A DNA stretch of 56,070 nt, taken from contig WELA01013420.1 in assembly GCA_009602735.1 (NCBI GenBank), forward strand, positions 459,984-516,053. Direction: 5' to 3'. Position 1 is the stretch's first letter. Every line of letters begins with the position of its first letter. Origin of the DNA: Mesotaenium endlicherianum. Its lineage: Eukaryota; Streptophyta; Zygnematophyceae; Zygnematales; Mesotaeniaceae. Of this stretch, positions 56,004 to 56,070 are shown in pieces. The notes beneath the pieces were generated by a model. That model was not told the origin of the DNA and did no database searches. It saw only the letters and a program-made list of their open reading frames with translations. The position numbers and the translations under genes were made by a program.

Positions 56004-56070
<67 letters not shown>
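56004..56070. repeat. GA microsatellite running off the window
   Basis: Perfect (AG)n for over 60 bases, preceded by AGATAGATAG. It reaches the window end, a plausible contig-breaking site. Confidence 0.95.

Overview
The window is repeat-dominated nuclear DNA from a eukaryote. Spliceosomal-type introns, chromodomain-bearing Ty3/gypsy retrotransposons (chromoviruses), a plant-style BED/DUF659 hAT transposase, a piggyBac remnant and a TrhO/rhodanese-type gene fit a large plant or streptophyte-algal genome. A charophyte alga such as Chara would fit, but the species call is inference only. There is no prokaryotic-style operon, CRISPR array or rRNA gene. Only the two edges (1-1031 and 55450-55848, both minus strand) look like ordinary host coding exons.

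Layout: 1-1031, exon of a Gln/Ala-rich nuclear-type protein. 3184-4420, decayed gypsy pol with an internal duplication. 4421-24063, a nested stack. A family-1 gypsy element (LTR, PBS, gag, pol) was split inside gag by a roughly 500-bp TG...CA element, which itself received a complete family-2 gypsy element in minus orientation (6295-13436). It was split a second time, at its gag/pol frameshift site, by a second family-2 element in plus orientation (14270-21095), and its pol end was hit by a solo LTR with a perfect GATAG duplication. 24064-28503, LTR fragments, a degraded copy of an unusual extra gypsy ORF, and two host-like gene fragments on the minus strand, one F-box-like.

29353-33633 holds plus-strand exons with repeated helical segments, followed by a decayed cytosine-C5 DNA methyltransferase. 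34164-36502 is a decayed hAT transposase, convergent with the methyltransferase. 37501-45432 is the best-preserved gypsy element: gag, a canonical -1 slippery heptamer, protease-RT-RNase H-integrase-chromodomain, then a separate roughly 555-codon ORF3 of unknown function and the 3' LTR. 45433-52816 contains a different gypsy family in two pieces, a piggyBac remnant, possible host exons (one BRCT-like) and a minus-strand LTR with primer-binding site. 52817-55449 shows nothing recognisable. The window closes with the last exon of a TrhO/rhodanese-like gene and GT and GA microsatellites.

The retroelement parts follow the usual logic: LTRs for transcription and termini, a tRNA-iMet-like primer site, Gag for the particle, Pol for processing, copying and integration, and a chromodomain for targeting. 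Almost every copy is inactivated by stops, frameshifts or lost catalytic residues. The most novel items are ORF3 of the family-1 gypsy element, the methyltransferase with repeated upstream exons, and a tRNA-like relic lying antisense in the family-2 LTRs. All homology calls rest on motifs read by eye; no search was run.
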